Assembly (NCBI GenBank): GCA_026419775.2
Contig: JAOPGA020000576.1
Coordinates: forward strand, 1 to 64,000
Length of the DNA stretch: 64,000 nt
Reading direction: 5' to 3'
From: Acrasis kona
Taxonomy: Eukaryota; Heterolobosea; Eutetramitea; Acrasida; Acrasidae
Numbering within the stretch: the first letter of the stretch is position 1; each line of letters starts with the position of its first letter. Positions 9,343 through 20,400 of the stretch are shown here, in pieces. The notes under the pieces were generated by a model. It made no database searches, was not told the origin of the DNA, and saw only the letters and a list, made by a program, of their open reading frames with translations. The position numbers and the translations under genes are program-made.

Positions 9343-12300
9343 TTATAATTCAATCCATCTACCTCTTTCATCTGAACCGCAACTTTCAATAAGCGATCTT
9401 GTTGTCCTCACGATGGAGTGACACTTATCAAAAGTTAACTCACAGTCGACAAACTGAATCATGCCACCGTCCTTATCAATGCGCGATACAAGATCCACGT
9501 GCGGTCTGATGCTAACGGACCATTTGTTGATGGCGTCCAAACTAATTCCAAATTTATCTCTTGAATTGACAACACCCGGTGCACTGAATGTTATCGCAGG
9601 AATGCCATAACGAGATCCAACAATCTTACACAAACCGCCACCTAATGAGTGACCCACCATGATGACTTGTCTGTACTGCGAAATGTTCCTAACGTAATCG
9701 TCGAGCACAGTGTAATAAAATCGATCCTCTCCATTCACTTTAGCGTTCATGGTCATCGTTTCCAACTTGCTCACCCACTTGATGATGCCAATGGTCAGTT
9801 GATCAGGCCAAAACGAAACAAAAGGACCCACAACGCTAGCAGTTTGTAGCAAGAGAGTTTCCTTCCATATATCTAAATCTTGGATCATATCCAGTGGAGT
9901 GTCGGTGCCTCTCACTGTGATGATGGACAAGTTTTTAGCAGCATCGTACAAATCAAAAAAAGTCACAGTGGAATTATATTGATAAATTACTGAAAGGTCG
10001 TTACCAAACCAAGTATTCAAGTCCATTGTGAAGTACGGCTCGCCTTCGTAAGCAAGAGAAGCAATGAAGCCATAATCAACTGCACTGTAGCCGTACCAGG
10101 ACTGACCGCAGATGGGATAGGGTTTAGAAGAGGCGTTCATATGGACACCAACTTGTGCATAATTCTTTTGGACGCTACCAGATTGGACAGAAAGTGTTCC
10201 CAAGACAAAGACACCTCCCACTGTTATCAAGAAAATGGAAAAGAAGACAACCATCACTTCCGCAGCGTCAACATCAAATCTTTTAAAGACTACAAAACAA
10301 ACACTAAAGCATAGGGCCAAAAAGAACAAGAAGCTTTGCCAACCAGTCATGACCAAAACTGTGATCATGATCTATTTTTGTAAAATTACATTAACAACAA
10401 ATCAACTTACTGCAATCTCCAGAGTCAGAGATACCATGACAAAACTTACAACACTCGCAATGCGGAATCCCTGATGCTCTTTTTCATTATGAAGGTATCT
10501 TCTACGTGGGTGTACTACGATCAACCTCTCAAAGCCGGTCACCCTTAGAAGGTAATTCTTCATGGGCAGGTAATTAAACCTCATAATATAGAGCCAAGAA
10601 ACAATCATACTGAGAGCGGCTAGTGGACCAAATACTTTTAAAATAAATTATACATTTCACACAAGAAAACTTACTGATGGAGGAATGGTTAAAACCGTAT
10701 AACAAACTAACAGTAAAGATGATTAAAAACAAGTAACACAACATGGTCATCGCTCTAAAAATTACGCTTGGGGAGTGATAAAAAACTTCCTCCACCAAAG
10801 CAATGTATCTTTGTACAATGTTTACATTCCAAGCATGTGCAAATCTCTTTCTCGAGGGTCTGTGATATGGTATGATTAGTACCCGACTCATGACCAAGTC
10901 CGCCAATACACAAGTCACAATAACGGTAGCCACTGCATATAACTTCCATTGATTAAAAACTCCAATGATTGAAATTCCAGCAATCACGACCAGCACCATA
11001 AGAACGATCCATAGTTGACTGACTCTGAAATAGATTTTTGCTCTCTTAAACTCTGATGACTTTCTTTTGAGATAATTTGGAATTCCGATGGGCATCACAC
11101 AGCAAAAGTAAGTAACCAGCACAAAAAGGTTCCTTTCAATTTCAATATCAACAACATTGGCCGCACTATCAAGTTTACTGACATGTGTTAATGTAAATTA
11201 TATTTGACTGTACTTGAGTGTTGGTCTGCCGTTGCGATCCGAACCGACTCTAATCTCAAAAAAGTCTTCATCGTCACCGGTTGCTATACTAGTGGAATCA
11301 TAGTCGTTTGTTCTGGAATCTGGGCTGGTTACAACGCTTTTAATGTCTATAAATTCTTCTTCGTCCTCCTCCTTCTTCAAGTTGTCTGTGAAGGTCACTG
11401 ACCCATAATTCTGAGAGACGTAACTGTCGCTGCGATCCCTCGTGCTTAGATTTTTAGCAGAAAAGATCGGCGTTCCTTCTTCAGCATTTGGGTCTTCCAA
11501 CGAAGCCTCTTCAATAATTTGATCAACTTCACTAATTTTTTCTGCGTGAAGTTGTGCGTCGTCAATGTCCTTGATTTTAAGTCGTGAGAATACAGTTCTA
11601 TTTCAACGTTGACGGGAGGACTTTTTAATACTTACTTTTTAGAACAGAAGAACATGAAAACTCTCTTGTAGCTCTCTATCGTGGTTCCAATCCACCATAA
11701 AAGAACAATGGCCAGGGACGCGAAAGTTCCAAATGTCAAATATGCTTGAAAACCAATGTTGACGTTTCCTGGAGCGAAATTTTAATGTTTTATAATCAAG
11801 ATGACGAACCTCCATACATTATTGTGTAAATAGCGCCTGCAATTAATGGCATTACCTCAAGAATCAGGAACAGGAGAAGTTGAAAAATCAAGTCCAGCCA
11901 CCTGGAGAACCCACAACCCAAGGTTTCTGCAAAGTTAGCCATTTTGGAAGTAATTTCCATAAATTGTTCTTGTTTGATTTGAAAAAAAGGTAAAAAGACT
12001 ACACTCACCTTTCCTCCAAATGACAACAATAAATTGAACGCATTTAGATAGTAGCGAGGCCAAAACAAAATTCATCATCGCCATAAATCCAATGACAGCG
12101 ACTACAATTTTAGTTTTCTAAATTAAAACCGGACTGCTTACATTGCAATAATAGTGCTTGCGACTCTGTCCTAGCCTCAGTATGGTCTTCGGCTTCAATG
12201 TATCTGTAAATATAAAATAATTGAAGACCATAGCTGAAGCCCTCTAGTCCAATCAAGAAGCCGGCGAGTAGCACAAAGTAGGTGAGGAAGACTCTTCTTA

Positions 12301-12372
12301 TGAAAAAAATCCAGGTCTATTGTGTTATTTACTACTTAATTCTGAACAAACCTTATGGATTAAGTCGATCAT
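9343..12372 (-). CDS. polytopic membrane protein with C-terminal class-3 lipase domain (DAG-lipase-like)
   Basis: Nine exons: 12372-12352, 12316-12142, 12101-12009, 11968-11810, 11768-11636, 11597-11214, 11177-10675, 10634-10411, 10371-9343. The eight GT-AG introns are 35-41 nt, and phases close to 907 codons (906 aa). Start is the ATG at 12372, directly preceded by an in-frame TGA. The N-terminal two thirds hold about ten hydrophobic segments in two groups, separated by an acidic cytosolic-type loop (KKEEDEEEFIDI). The last ~250 residues are an alpha/beta hydrolase with GHSLGGG (Ser about 806), an Asp candidate in HVDLVSRID and a His in DKCHSIVRT. The layout (membrane anchor plus lipase_3) recalls sn1-specific diacylglycerol lipases, but the substrate is unproven. 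It is convergent with the PPPDE gene, 17 nt away. Confidence 0.82.
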
Positions 12373-12543
12373 TCACACGCTGGTGATTGTCTTGGATGAT
12401 TTATGCCAACAGATAATTGACTTTTGTAAGCTTGCTTCGAGAAGTTCAAATATGGCTGTGATAGAATTAGAATACTAGTGGAAAGAGCAATTTAATAATA
12501 TTATGAAAGAAGTATCGTTTTTAAAAGTAGTGTGAATATTTAT

Positions 12544-13308
12544 TTAAATATCCTCCATGTGCTCATCAGGCATTACGGTTGGTAGGGAATACTTCTCGTA
12601 AACACTCATGGGATTGCTAACGTGAACTGCTGTTGTGATTTTGTCCTTCCAATCATGACACCATGTCATATTGTAACAGAGCAGAGCTATTAGTAGGGTC
12701 CATTCACACACATGATAGCACCACAACGGAAGACTAAATAATAAGAATACAATGAGGCATAAAAGAACAAAGGCTGATACGGCGTGTGTCGCATATTTGA
12801 CCCTCATACTGAGCCAATGTACGACTTGATAACCCTCACCTCCCATCTTGAGATCATATAGAATCCGGGTGCATACTATTTGGGCACTAACTGTACAAGA
12901 AAAAAATATCATAGCGGTGGCAAGGTGAAATTCTAGAGGAAAGTTTACATCAGTGATGCACATTGAGGTCAATAAAAGCCCGATAGATCCTATGATACCA
13001 CAAACTAACATCATGATAGGATGTAAAATAAACTTCCTTTCCCTCTGTTTCTCTTGTCTTTTAATTTCGAATTTTATCCAACAGAAGCACAGATACCATG
13101 CCCAAATCATTATAATAGATAATGACATCATCATAGTGCGGAATATATATTTACTTGGTGAGTGCTTCCCTGTGCCTGTAATATCAGTTGTTGAATATAG
13201 TTCTATATGTCCACCATACACCGAGAGAGCGTAGCATGTTGCCACAGTGGCCAATCCCGATACACTTATGATACCGGGTAGGTAGTGACCTTGCAACTGT
13301 CTCTCCAT
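12544..13308 (-). CDS. FRAG1/DRAM/Sfk1-family membrane protein
   Basis: Single exon, 254 aa, about six membrane helices. After a first helix comes a luminal loop containing ITGTGKHSPSKYIF, the equivalent of the family's P-x-IS-x-TG...P-x-S-x-x-F block, followed by paired helices with basic loops (KFEIKRQEKQRERKF). Relatives act in lysosome/autophagy control (DRAM), phosphoinositide kinase anchoring (Sfk1, TMEM150) and GPI-anchor remodelling (FRAG1/PGAP2). Which role applies here is unknown. The C-terminal tail is short and acidic. Confidence 0.68.
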   Translation of the reverse strand: MERQLQGHYLPGIISVSGLATVATCYALSVYGGHIELYSTTDITGTGKHSPSKYIFRTMMMSLSIIMIWAWYLCFCWIKFEIKRQEKQRERKFILHPIMMLVCGIIGSIGLLLTSMCITDVNFPLEFHLATAMIFFSCTVSAQIVCTRILYDLKMGGEGYQVVHWLSMRVKYATHAVSAFVLLCLIVFLLFSLPLWCYHVCEWTLLIALLCYNMTWCHDWKDKITTAVHVSNPMSVYEKYSLPTVMPDEHMEDI

Positions 13309-13374
13309 GTCGGTTTGTGTGACCAGTATTATTACAATGAATGACCAAATTGAGAGAGAATCTTCCCAAAAAAA

Positions 13375-15040
13375 GGAGTTTGAAAATTACAACAACAATT
13401 AAAAAGACTTTTTATAGTGGAATCACATTAGCTATTACCTCTCCAAATGTCTCCTTCAGAACATGTGCTTTAAGTGCCAATCCAATCACCACATCCGAAT
13501 CATCCACAACAGAGATCGAAAGTGTAATACCACGCTCGCCCGTAACCACAATGTCTTTGTTTAATGGATTAGGATACTTGACACTCTTGTCGCCACTCCA
13601 AAACAAAGTACCTTCAAAAGAGAAATATCTATCAGGAACATCAGGAGTAGGAAGAGTAAGTGTCACGTTCGACTTTTGTAGATTGGGCACGATGAATCGA
13701 TAGTAAGTTGCTCCGTCGAATAGACTTTGTTTTAGTATGTACTTTGACTTGACTCCTGGCTCCAATACAACATCAATGTTTTCTTCGGTGCCAATAAAAC
13801 TTCCAATGTTAATGGATGTGGGCCTGTTGACCTCTAAGGTGAAGTAAGTGGGTCCTGTAATCATTCTCTTTAGTGCATGGCTATACTTTCCAACAGGTAG
13901 CATCGTGGAAACACTATCTCCAGTAATCTTTAGAGTGTGGTTCTCTTCAGAGGGTGTTCCTGTTGTATTTGATGCGTATAAGGTTAAGGTAGCTGGTCGA
14001 GTAGAGTTTTGGACAATGTTGAAGATTACTGACGGCCAAATGCTTCCAGCGTAGAAGAAGTGTTGTGTGCTTTTGACGTTGATTTTGGTAATGGTTGTTA
14101 CTCCTGAATACTCTCTTGTCAAGATTAGCTCTTTAATGTCTTGTTGAATGTCTGGCAGCATGCATAATACTTTATCTTCAGTTGGGTGCTCACATGGTAG
14201 GCATTTGCTGAGGCCAGTATATTCTGCGTAGGTGTGTTCGGGGCAGCTATACATCCTTTCGTCTCCTGGGCAATAATTTCCCACTGCACAAGTAACGCAT
14301 TTGGGCACGAAGAAATCAGTATCCCAAAACTGACCAGGTGGGCAAGGTCTTATGCATTGAGCGAAGGCAGCTAGTAGGATGAGCGATAGTAAGAATGACT
14401 TGATCATTTTTTTTTGATTTAACTTGAATTGAATATTGATGCTCTTCGTCAATTTATAATGGGGTAATTACGGCATCTCCGTGGGAAGAAGCTTCTTTTG
14501 ATACACACAAAGCCCATTGGTTCGGTATGTTAATTTTCTCCATTTAACGGAGGTTTCCAAATAAAAATAGATAAAATGTCCTAGATTCCAGAGAGTCTTC
14601 TTCTTAAGAATCGTACTGGCTCAATCACGTCAATAACGAAAAAACAAATTATTATCACAAGTGTAATTTGAACATGCTTATCTATTGGTCATTGAAGTAG
14701 CCATATTTGTTCGGGAACATTCCATTACTAAATAGTTGGGATAATTTATGTTTAAAACATCATCTGAAGATGTTAGGCGTTCGAAACAATTGCAATAATA
14801 TGTCCCACTTTTTATTAATGGAGCGTTCCTGGTTCTGGTGCTATTTTGTTATCGCACTAGGTTACATTAGGTTCTCACCCAGTAAAGTATGTTCTTAATT
14901 ACGATAATCTTTTGATTGTTGGTTTTAAGTGACGATTTAAGCGATCAAGTATCCATTGTATGTATCCATTTGAAATACCCTAATTCTATTCAATTACTAT
15001 CGAAAAGATGAACACAAAAACCGAAATCAATTGCGATTCT
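13375..15040 (-). repeat. inverted segmental duplication, arm 1 (partner 47935-49668)
   Basis: The reverse complement of this stretch matches 47935-49668. The match covers the whole cysteine-rich gene, its promoter (shared GGAGATGCCGTAATTACCCC-type block and the ATCCAGGACATTTT/GTCCTAGATTCCAG region) and the upstream segment with the ATTGTATGTATCCATT block near 14955, fading after about 15040. On the 3' side similarity ends about 35 nt past the stop codon, near GTTGTTGT repeats in both copies. The coding parts are nearly identical while the upstream part carries many changes and small indels. Confidence 0.9.
13412..14407 (-). CDS. secreted cysteine-rich protein, copy 1
   Basis: 331 aa from the ATG at 14407 (an upstream in-frame codon is TTG). 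A clear signal peptide (MIKSFLLSLILLAAFAQC) is followed by a cysteine-rich EGF/TNFR-like start (RPCPPGQFW, CVTCAVGNYCPGDE, YSCPEHTYAEYTGLSKCLPC) typical of 'C-x2-C...GxYxxG' ephrin-receptor/GCC2-like repeats, about residues 20-80. The rest looks like two beta-sandwich domains with N-glycosylation sequons (NST, NTT, NHT, NVT). No membrane anchor. Probably an extracellular or vesicle-lumen protein. Copy 2 at 48638-49633 differs at about 19 of 331 positions by my reading. Substitutions without frame damage suggest both are expressed. Confidence 0.8.
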   Translation of the reverse strand: MIKSFLLSLILLAAFAQCIRPCPPGQFWDTDFFVPKCVTCAVGNYCPGDERMYSCPEHTYAEYTGLSKCLPCEHPTEDKVLCMLPDIQQDIKELILTREYSGVTTITKINVKSTQHFFYAGSIWPSVIFNIVQNSTRPATLTLYASNTTGTPSEENHTLKITGDSVSTMLPVGKYSHALKRMITGPTYFTLEVNRPTSINIGSFIGTEENIDVVLEPGVKSKYILKQSLFDGATYYRFIVPNLQKSNVTLTLPTPDVPDRYFSFEGTLFWSGDKSVKYPNPLNKDIVVTGERGITLSISVVDDSDVVIGLALKAHVLKETFGEVIANVIPL

Positions 15041-15298
15041 TCTTTCAACATTCAAGATCCATGGACTTTTTCTAAATCAACCTTATCTATCTTTGCTATC
15101 AACCTCTATTATAATATATTTGAAACTGAGAATCATTTCGATTGAGGGGTCACTGACGGTTTTACAATTTTTCACAGCTATGGACCAAACCTTCACAAAC
15201 CTGCATGTCCATTTGTTAGATTTGATCAAGCATGAACATAATAAAGATAAATGACTCTTTTGTTAAAAATATTCTGTTCGAAAGTAAACACTCAAGAT
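14408..15298. other. intergenic upstream of the cysteine-rich gene
   Basis: No supportable long gene. About 630 nt of it belongs to the inverted duplication. A 45-codon ATG frame (15008-15145, +) is open but overlaps the edge of the duplication and has no counterpart in the other arm; I do not call it. The remainder to 15298 is AT-rich and is the 3' flank of VPS36. Confidence 0.45.
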
Positions 15299-16524
15299 TT
15301 ATTGAATTGGGAAGCAATCAATTGTGAAATAAAAACGTAGTCCCTGTACAGATTCATCTCTACAAATAACTTCTTTTGACTCAACCAGCAATAAATGATC
15401 TTTTGCCAACGCCACGCTTACATTAAAGGCATTTGCCACATCAACTGCAGTAACTCCAATAGTACGTTGCAGGGATAAAAGGTCATTGATCCTCTTCACA
15501 ATTTCAGCATCTCCTGTAATGCTCTTTAATTGAATTACAATTACTTTGGAGTCGAATTGTTTCAACTGCATGGGAAGATCAAGACGATCAAGCATGCTAC
15601 AGGCACTGTACATATCCTCAGGAGATATCAAATCGGTACCACGTGCACGATTATACAAACAAAAAGCATCAGTCAGGGTCATAATTCCCTGTTTTTGTTG
15701 TAAAGGTTTTATTAAGAAATCAGCAAGTTGCCTGGCCAATTGTTCATGAAAGCGTGCACCAGCAGTATTCTTCGATACAATGTTTGTTGTGCTTATACCA
15801 AGATTGACCAAAAGCTCTTGGTATTGAGAATCTTCTTCCGCGTCAGCATTGTTCGCATCAAGCTTTTTTACTTTTTCACCGAACTTCTCGGCCAGTTCAA
15901 CCATCTCTTTTGCCTTGTCCATCAGACTGTTCAAATCTGAGAATGCTGTAGTGAGTGATTTTTTGGTTTCCAAATCTTCGGACTCCACCCTCTTCATGAT
16001 GCCGGTAATACCTGCTCTTTGAGTAAAGTTCTGATCTGGTATATTTGAAGGAATAGATACCCTTGCGTCCTTTTTGACGTGCAACCAATTCTTTTTCCGT
16101 AACTGATCTGCGAGTGCGTCGTGAAATGGATCTCTTCCGCTTTTGTGAAAGGAGAATACGATCAAGTGCTGTGAGCCGTTGACTTTGACGTTCAATTTAG
16201 GCGATGAGAATAAACTGTTCTTTTTTTCGATCGCACTGATTTTTGACAAGTGGAGGAATATTGCTTTTCGTGTGCTTGAATTCTTGTTCGTTAGTATTAA
16301 ACTACCTCAATCACTCACTATATAAAATAATCTCAACGTAGTTAGACTTAATTGACCATCGTTGTGCTCAGTGTCCGAGGAACTATTTATGATTAGTTGT
16401 TGACCCCATCATTTTCTTACTTTTCATATATTTTGACATTGTTGACTGTTGTGATATTAATCTCATCGGCATCAAGAACAGCAAGACCTCCTGTGGATAA
16501 GGGCTGAGTCTCGAACACGTTCAT
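15299..16524 (-). CDS. VPS36: ESCRT-II subunit VPS36
   Basis: Three exons (16524-16421, 16382-16319, 16282-15299) with 38- and 36-nt introns give 383 aa, the normal length. The first two exons and the start of the third encode the GLUE domain (VNNVKIYE, DGQLSLTTLRLFYI, AIFLHLSKISAIEKK, about residues 1-130), which binds phosphoinositide and ubiquitin. The rest is the tandem winged-helix EAP30 region (GIMTLTDAFCLYNRARGTDLIS; CRDESVQGLRFY at the end). ESCRT-II links ESCRT-I to ESCRT-III during multivesicular-body sorting. The second intron carries a perfect TACTAAC branch site. It is divergent from the zinc-knuckle gene with only 32 bp between start codons. Confidence 0.93.
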
Positions 16525-16556
16525 TACAAAAATAGAAGGATAATTGCTCACACCCG
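16525..16556. promoter_or_regulatory. 32-bp divergent intergenic region (VPS36 / zinc-knuckle gene)
   Basis: The two opposite ATGs are at 16524 (-) and 16557 (+). Any shared core promoter and both 5' leaders must therefore lie in, or overlap, these 32 bases or the coding sequence of the partner. No TATA-like element is obvious. Confidence 0.5.
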
Positions 16557-17407
16557 ATGACCACTTCAAATGTATGGACTACTTTCACAGTCGCACTAAA
16601 TTGAAAGATATCGATTAATGATAAATTTTCAAAAACAAAAAAGAGGAGTAGAGAAGAGTTATGGGATGATGATGATGAGCCAGAAATTGTACCCATAGTC
16701 AAAACATCTTTTAACACACCGAAAGCACCAGAGCGAAAGTTGAAGAGAATACATACTTTCTTTGGGGAAGAGGGCTCTGAAGCAATCACAACTGTTACTG
16801 TATTGAACAAAAAGAATCAAACTAAGCTTGCAATACCAAAAATACCCGCAACAACTACATTACCAAAAACAAATCGATATTTTCTAACACAACAGCCCGC
16901 CATGATGTTTGGTCACAAAAACAACTTCGACAAAGCCTGTATTTCTTGTGCGAGCACATCGCATGATGTGTATGACTGTCCTAACGTAGTTTGTAGTGCA
17001 TGTTGTAGGATTGGTCACAAATCAAACGTAAGTCTCACTCTTCAATCTTTACAATTTATTAGAAATGCCCCTACAAAGGTACGCAAGCATGCAGCTGGTG
17101 TGATAAGCCTGGACATTCGGGAAATAAATGTCCTGTTAAAAAGTTTTTAATTAAACAAGAGGATGCACAATCTGCAGTATGTATAAGCTGCGGTAAAAGT
17201 GGTCATCTAAACTGCAGCAAACCAACCAAAAAAACCGAATTTTCCTGCTTCAATTGTGGCAGCTTTCACTACGGAATTAATTGCAAAAGACGGCTCTACA
17301 ACGATATTCTTAAGGTTGGAGGATTGAAAATTTTAGACTTTGAGTCGAGTGCAAACGAAAAGACCAAGATGTTTAATTTCCTAAAAAATGAATTCGCAAT
17401 AAATTGA
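16557..17407 (+). CDS. CCHC zinc-knuckle protein (Air1/2- or ZCCHC7-like)
   Basis: Exons 16557-16571, 16608-17027 and 17063-17407 (36- and 35-nt introns; first exon five codons) give 259 aa. After an acidic/basic N-terminus, five closely spaced knuckles fill residues ~116-215: C-IS-C-ASTS-H-DVYD-C, C-SA-C-CRIG-H-KSNK-C, C-SW-C-DKPG-H-SGNK-C, then two variant ones (CISCGKSGHLNC, CFNCGSFHYGINC). Five tandem knuckles are the hallmark of Air proteins, RNA-binding subunits of the TRAMP nuclear polyadenylation complex that feeds the exosome. The C-terminal tail is short and charged. Retroviral-type Gag is unlikely: there is no capsid domain and the gene is spliced. Confidence 0.72.
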
Positions 17408-17589
17408 TTGTAAGTATCATGCTAGAATACAGTATTTGACTTCTTGTGAATAGATGTAAACAATTTTGTTAAAGATTTTAGTGGATTAATAGGATTTCAT
17501 CTTCTCAAAACAAACATCACCATATATCAATACAAGGGGTGTGAACAGTGTTGGATGAAAATAAAAATACATTTATAAAGAGCGGATGA

Positions 17590-18150
17590 CTAATATTCTA
17601 GCAATCTATCTCTTGGTATATGGTTGGACTCTAGTTTGTTTATTTCTAATATTGAGCGATACTTCTTCTGTTCATAATCGAATTCCGACTTCTTTTTAAT
17701 CTTATTGACTTCGTCCATAAATGTTCTACCCCTTTGTGACCAACTTACATCCTCCATGATTCTCCTCAAATTTTCCCGCTGCTTCTTCAATTCGATTTCA
17801 GTAGATACTCGTGAGCTTTTGTTTCTCCTCTCTTGGTCACACATTTTTCTACTTGCCCTTATCTCATCCTCTAGTTGCTTTGCAGCATTGTTTACACTAA
17901 TGGTTCGATGTTCCATTTTCCATAATTGCACCTTGTCTTCGGCCACCTCAAATGGTTCAAAGGATCTATTGTTATTTGGCGATGACGCAACCGCTGATAT
18001 TTTTTTCAACTCTCTACTCCTCTGGGTAAAGTATTCATCTTGGTATGGAAGGAGCTCTACCGCTCTTTTACTGGGCGAACTAACGCTGGTGTATGTTGAA
18101 GTGGACTGTAGTGAGATATTAAGTGGGTCGGACGCATGGTATGAATCCAT
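17590..18150 (-). CDS. coiled-coil protein of unknown function
   Basis: 186 aa from the ATG at 18150 (MDSYHASDP). The frame is open upstream to 18240, but that part overlaps the neighbouring gene's 3' end and reads poorly. A Ser/Thr-rich N-terminus is followed by a long charged helix (QLEDEIRASRKMCDQERRN, ELKKQRENLRRIMEDVSW) predicted to form a coiled coil to the C-terminus. No family recognised; cytoskeletal or flagellar roles are common for such proteins but cannot be claimed. Same strand as, and 23 nt downstream of, the next gene. Confidence 0.55.
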   Translation of the reverse strand: MDSYHASDPLNISLQSTSTYTSVSSPSKRAVELLPYQDEYFTQRSRELKKISAVASSPNNNRSFEPFEVAEDKVQLWKMEHRTISVNNAAKQLEDEIRASRKMCDQERRNKSSRVSTEIELKKQRENLRRIMEDVSWSQRGRTFMDEVNKIKKKSEFDYEQKKYRSILEINKLESNHIPRDRLLEY

Positions 18151-18173
18151 CAAGTTGTTTATTACAATACTAA

Positions 18174-19643
18174 TTACAATTTGTAGTACTTGACGATTGG
18201 TTTGGCAATGTATTCGGAAGCAAGGTAAAGAATTCTCCATGGGACCCTTCTCATAATTGGCAAGTGAGATTCATAAATACAACTGTATTCTATGCAACCT
18301 TTGCAACCTCTGAACCTTTTGAATTGTGCGGCACCACTACTTTGATTTATGATAACATCCTTGTTCTTGCCATCCAACGCAGAAATGACGGATAGGATCT
18401 TGTACATTGGATGCGAGTCAACATTGAACGAAATGTCATAACCGAAAATAGGACAAGTTTGAACGGTTCGTTTCTTATCATATTCCCACTCCTGTTCCTG
18501 TTCATTGTATGGATAATAAACTCTTCTATAGAAACCAACGACACCATCGATGGAATTTGTGGAAATGTTGCGGATAGCCTCAACGTTTAAAATATTATTC
18601 TGTAAGGAGTCAGCAACAAATGCAGGAGTAAATTGAACATTAAGATCAGGATACTTGTTCAAGTAAAGATAATTATACAATTCAACTATTCGTAGCACTA
18701 TGGGGTGGTCAGCACTTATTTTCCCTTCTTGATCCGTTGTCAACTCTTTCAAATATTTATGTTGAAGGATTTCATACTTTTTCTCTCCCAACTCTTGACC
18801 TTGTGTGATGGGTCCTATTACACATGTTCTGTTCGTGAGATCAATGTCCTGCTTCACATTCCTGACTCTCCATAGCTTAGGGTCCCTGGAATCGCTAGTG
18901 TAGATGGATCTACTTGGAATGGGCAGGAAATTCAAATTTGAAAACCTTTGATATAAATCTTTTGTAATGGCTTCATTAATTGAACGATAGATGATGGCAT
19001 GTGATGGATACTTGGCACATAAAAAAGTAGTGATTGCTTCGATTTGATCACTATTGAAATTAGAGTAAAGATTGGTAGATACCAACCAATTGTTTACAAT
19101 GACAACTTTCTCAAGGTTGGTAAATCTAAAGAAGAACGCAATCACGGCTGCGATTGTTCGGATCAAAAGCTTGAGCGTGTAGTGCAGGGGATTTGCCTCT
19201 GCTTCTGCTAAACCATAACTTATGTAATGGTGATATGGGGATGCAGTGTAACAGTTGTAAGATTCATATTGCTCTTGAATGTTGACTGTTATTGGGACAA
19301 CCACCTCGTCCGGGGAGGAATGTTTAGCGTCATCTTCAAAAGACATTTCTGGGATTATGTGTAATATCTTTACCACCGTTACGTCTGGGCGAACATTTGC
19401 TACGTATTTATCTGCACCTTCCTCCATCATTGGGACGATAAAGTTTCTGCAGTAATCTGCATCGTAGTTGTCTGGCCATACAAGTTGTGAAATGTTTGAT
19501 TTATCATACTCTTTGACTGTGTACCCTCTCATGTTAATTTGAATTCCACCCTCCGCGTATAATAGGAGTTTTATATTGTTTTCTTTGTAATGGCATGAGC
19601 AAAAATTACTAACTGTGATGTCTTTCACACCAGCACCGCTCAT
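18174..19643 (-). CDS. putative GNAT/FemAB-like acyltransferase-fold protein
   Basis: Single exon, 489 aa. The C-terminal half shows a GNAT-like pattern: QFTPAFVADSL, DGVVGFYRR, GYDISFNV, then GAAQFKRFRG-x3-EYSCIYESHLP-x2-RRVPW near the end. I associate this with a bacterial/protist family annotated as GNAT or peptidoglycan-type acyltransferases. A hydrophobic patch (IRTIAAVIAFFFRF, about 165-178) lies in the middle. The first 150 residues are less conserved-looking. The reaction is unknown. The absence of introns in a gene this long, where neighbours are split, may hint at lateral origin, but base composition does not stand out. Confidence 0.4.
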   Translation of the reverse strand: MSGAGVKDITVSNFCSCHYKENNIKLLLYAEGGIQINMRGYTVKEYDKSNISQLVWPDNYDADYCRNFIVPMMEEGADKYVANVRPDVTVVKILHIIPEMSFEDDAKHSSPDEVVVPITVNIQEQYESYNCYTASPYHHYISYGLAEAEANPLHYTLKLLIRTIAAVIAFFFRFTNLEKVVIVNNWLVSTNLYSNFNSDQIEAITTFLCAKYPSHAIIYRSINEAITKDLYQRFSNLNFLPIPSRSIYTSDSRDPKLWRVRNVKQDIDLTNRTCVIGPITQGQELGEKKYEILQHKYLKELTTDQEGKISADHPIVLRIVELYNYLYLNKYPDLNVQFTPAFVADSLQNNILNVEAIRNISTNSIDGVVGFYRRVYYPYNEQEQEWEYDKKRTVQTCPIFGYDISFNVDSHPMYKILSVISALDGKNKDVIINQSSGAAQFKRFRGCKGCIEYSCIYESHLPIMRRVPWRILYLASEYIAKPIVKYYKL

Positions 19644-20400
19644 AAATTCCTAACTCTAAACGCCGATTATTTATTTGCAATTATTATTTAATCAAAAAGG
19701 AAGTACATAAAAAGCTCTGGGTCGTTCAGAGTACAACAAGGGAATTAAACGCTGATGTTGATGTTCTCAACGTTTTGCGAAGTGCTTCGGAGAAATGTGA
19801 TAATCTTCTCCAACACATCATTAGCTTACCATTTTACATATTCACGAAGAAGGCAAGAGGTAACTTTTCATTGCTGAAACATGTTATATAATATTTGTTT
19901 CTAATTAACAAACGCACCGACAACAAACATTTTTGAACAATTTGGTAAACATAACAAAGTGGCACCTCACTTCCAAACAATTTACATAAAAATCTGCCAT
20001 TAAGGCTTAAAAAACATTTTATATTGCAGATGCTACATTCTTAATTTATGAATTGTTATTTATTTATCATTTTATTACACAACACTTTGAATCACCACTT
20101 GTTATATCTCTTTGGAAGCCGAGGGTATTGGTACCCAGAAACTTTATAAATAGACTCTTCATGTACATGACAGTATGTCAAGTTTCGATTGCTTTTACAC
20201 CAATACACTACGAGCGTTCAAAGAGATATATACCGCCTGCACGCAGTTTTTCTGGTATAAATTATTGACGTTGATATTTGTAACGTAAAAGGGACAAGGA
20301 ATCAAAAGGACTCCGAAGAATTCTATTCCTACATGCAACTTCTGCGGTTCAAATATTTAGTTAATTTCGCACCATTTGTGAAAACAAACAACAGCACGGC
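19644..20400. other. intergenic, nothing recognised
   Basis: About 750 nt. Frames here start only at TTG codons or are short. It is divergent between the GNAT-like and BTB genes, so both promoters lie here. No repeat or RNA gene was seen. Confidence 0.45.

Noticed and set aside
15008-15145. 45-codon ATG frame upstream of the cysteine-rich gene
   Set aside because: Lies at the edge of the duplication and is not conserved in the other arm.
16557-17407. Zinc-knuckle protein as a retroelement Gag
   Set aside because: Five knuckles, spliced structure and no capsid or polymerase next to it fit Air/ZCCHC proteins better.
20053-20268. 71-codon frame in the gap before the BTB gene
   Set aside because: Starts with TTG, no domain and no splice context.
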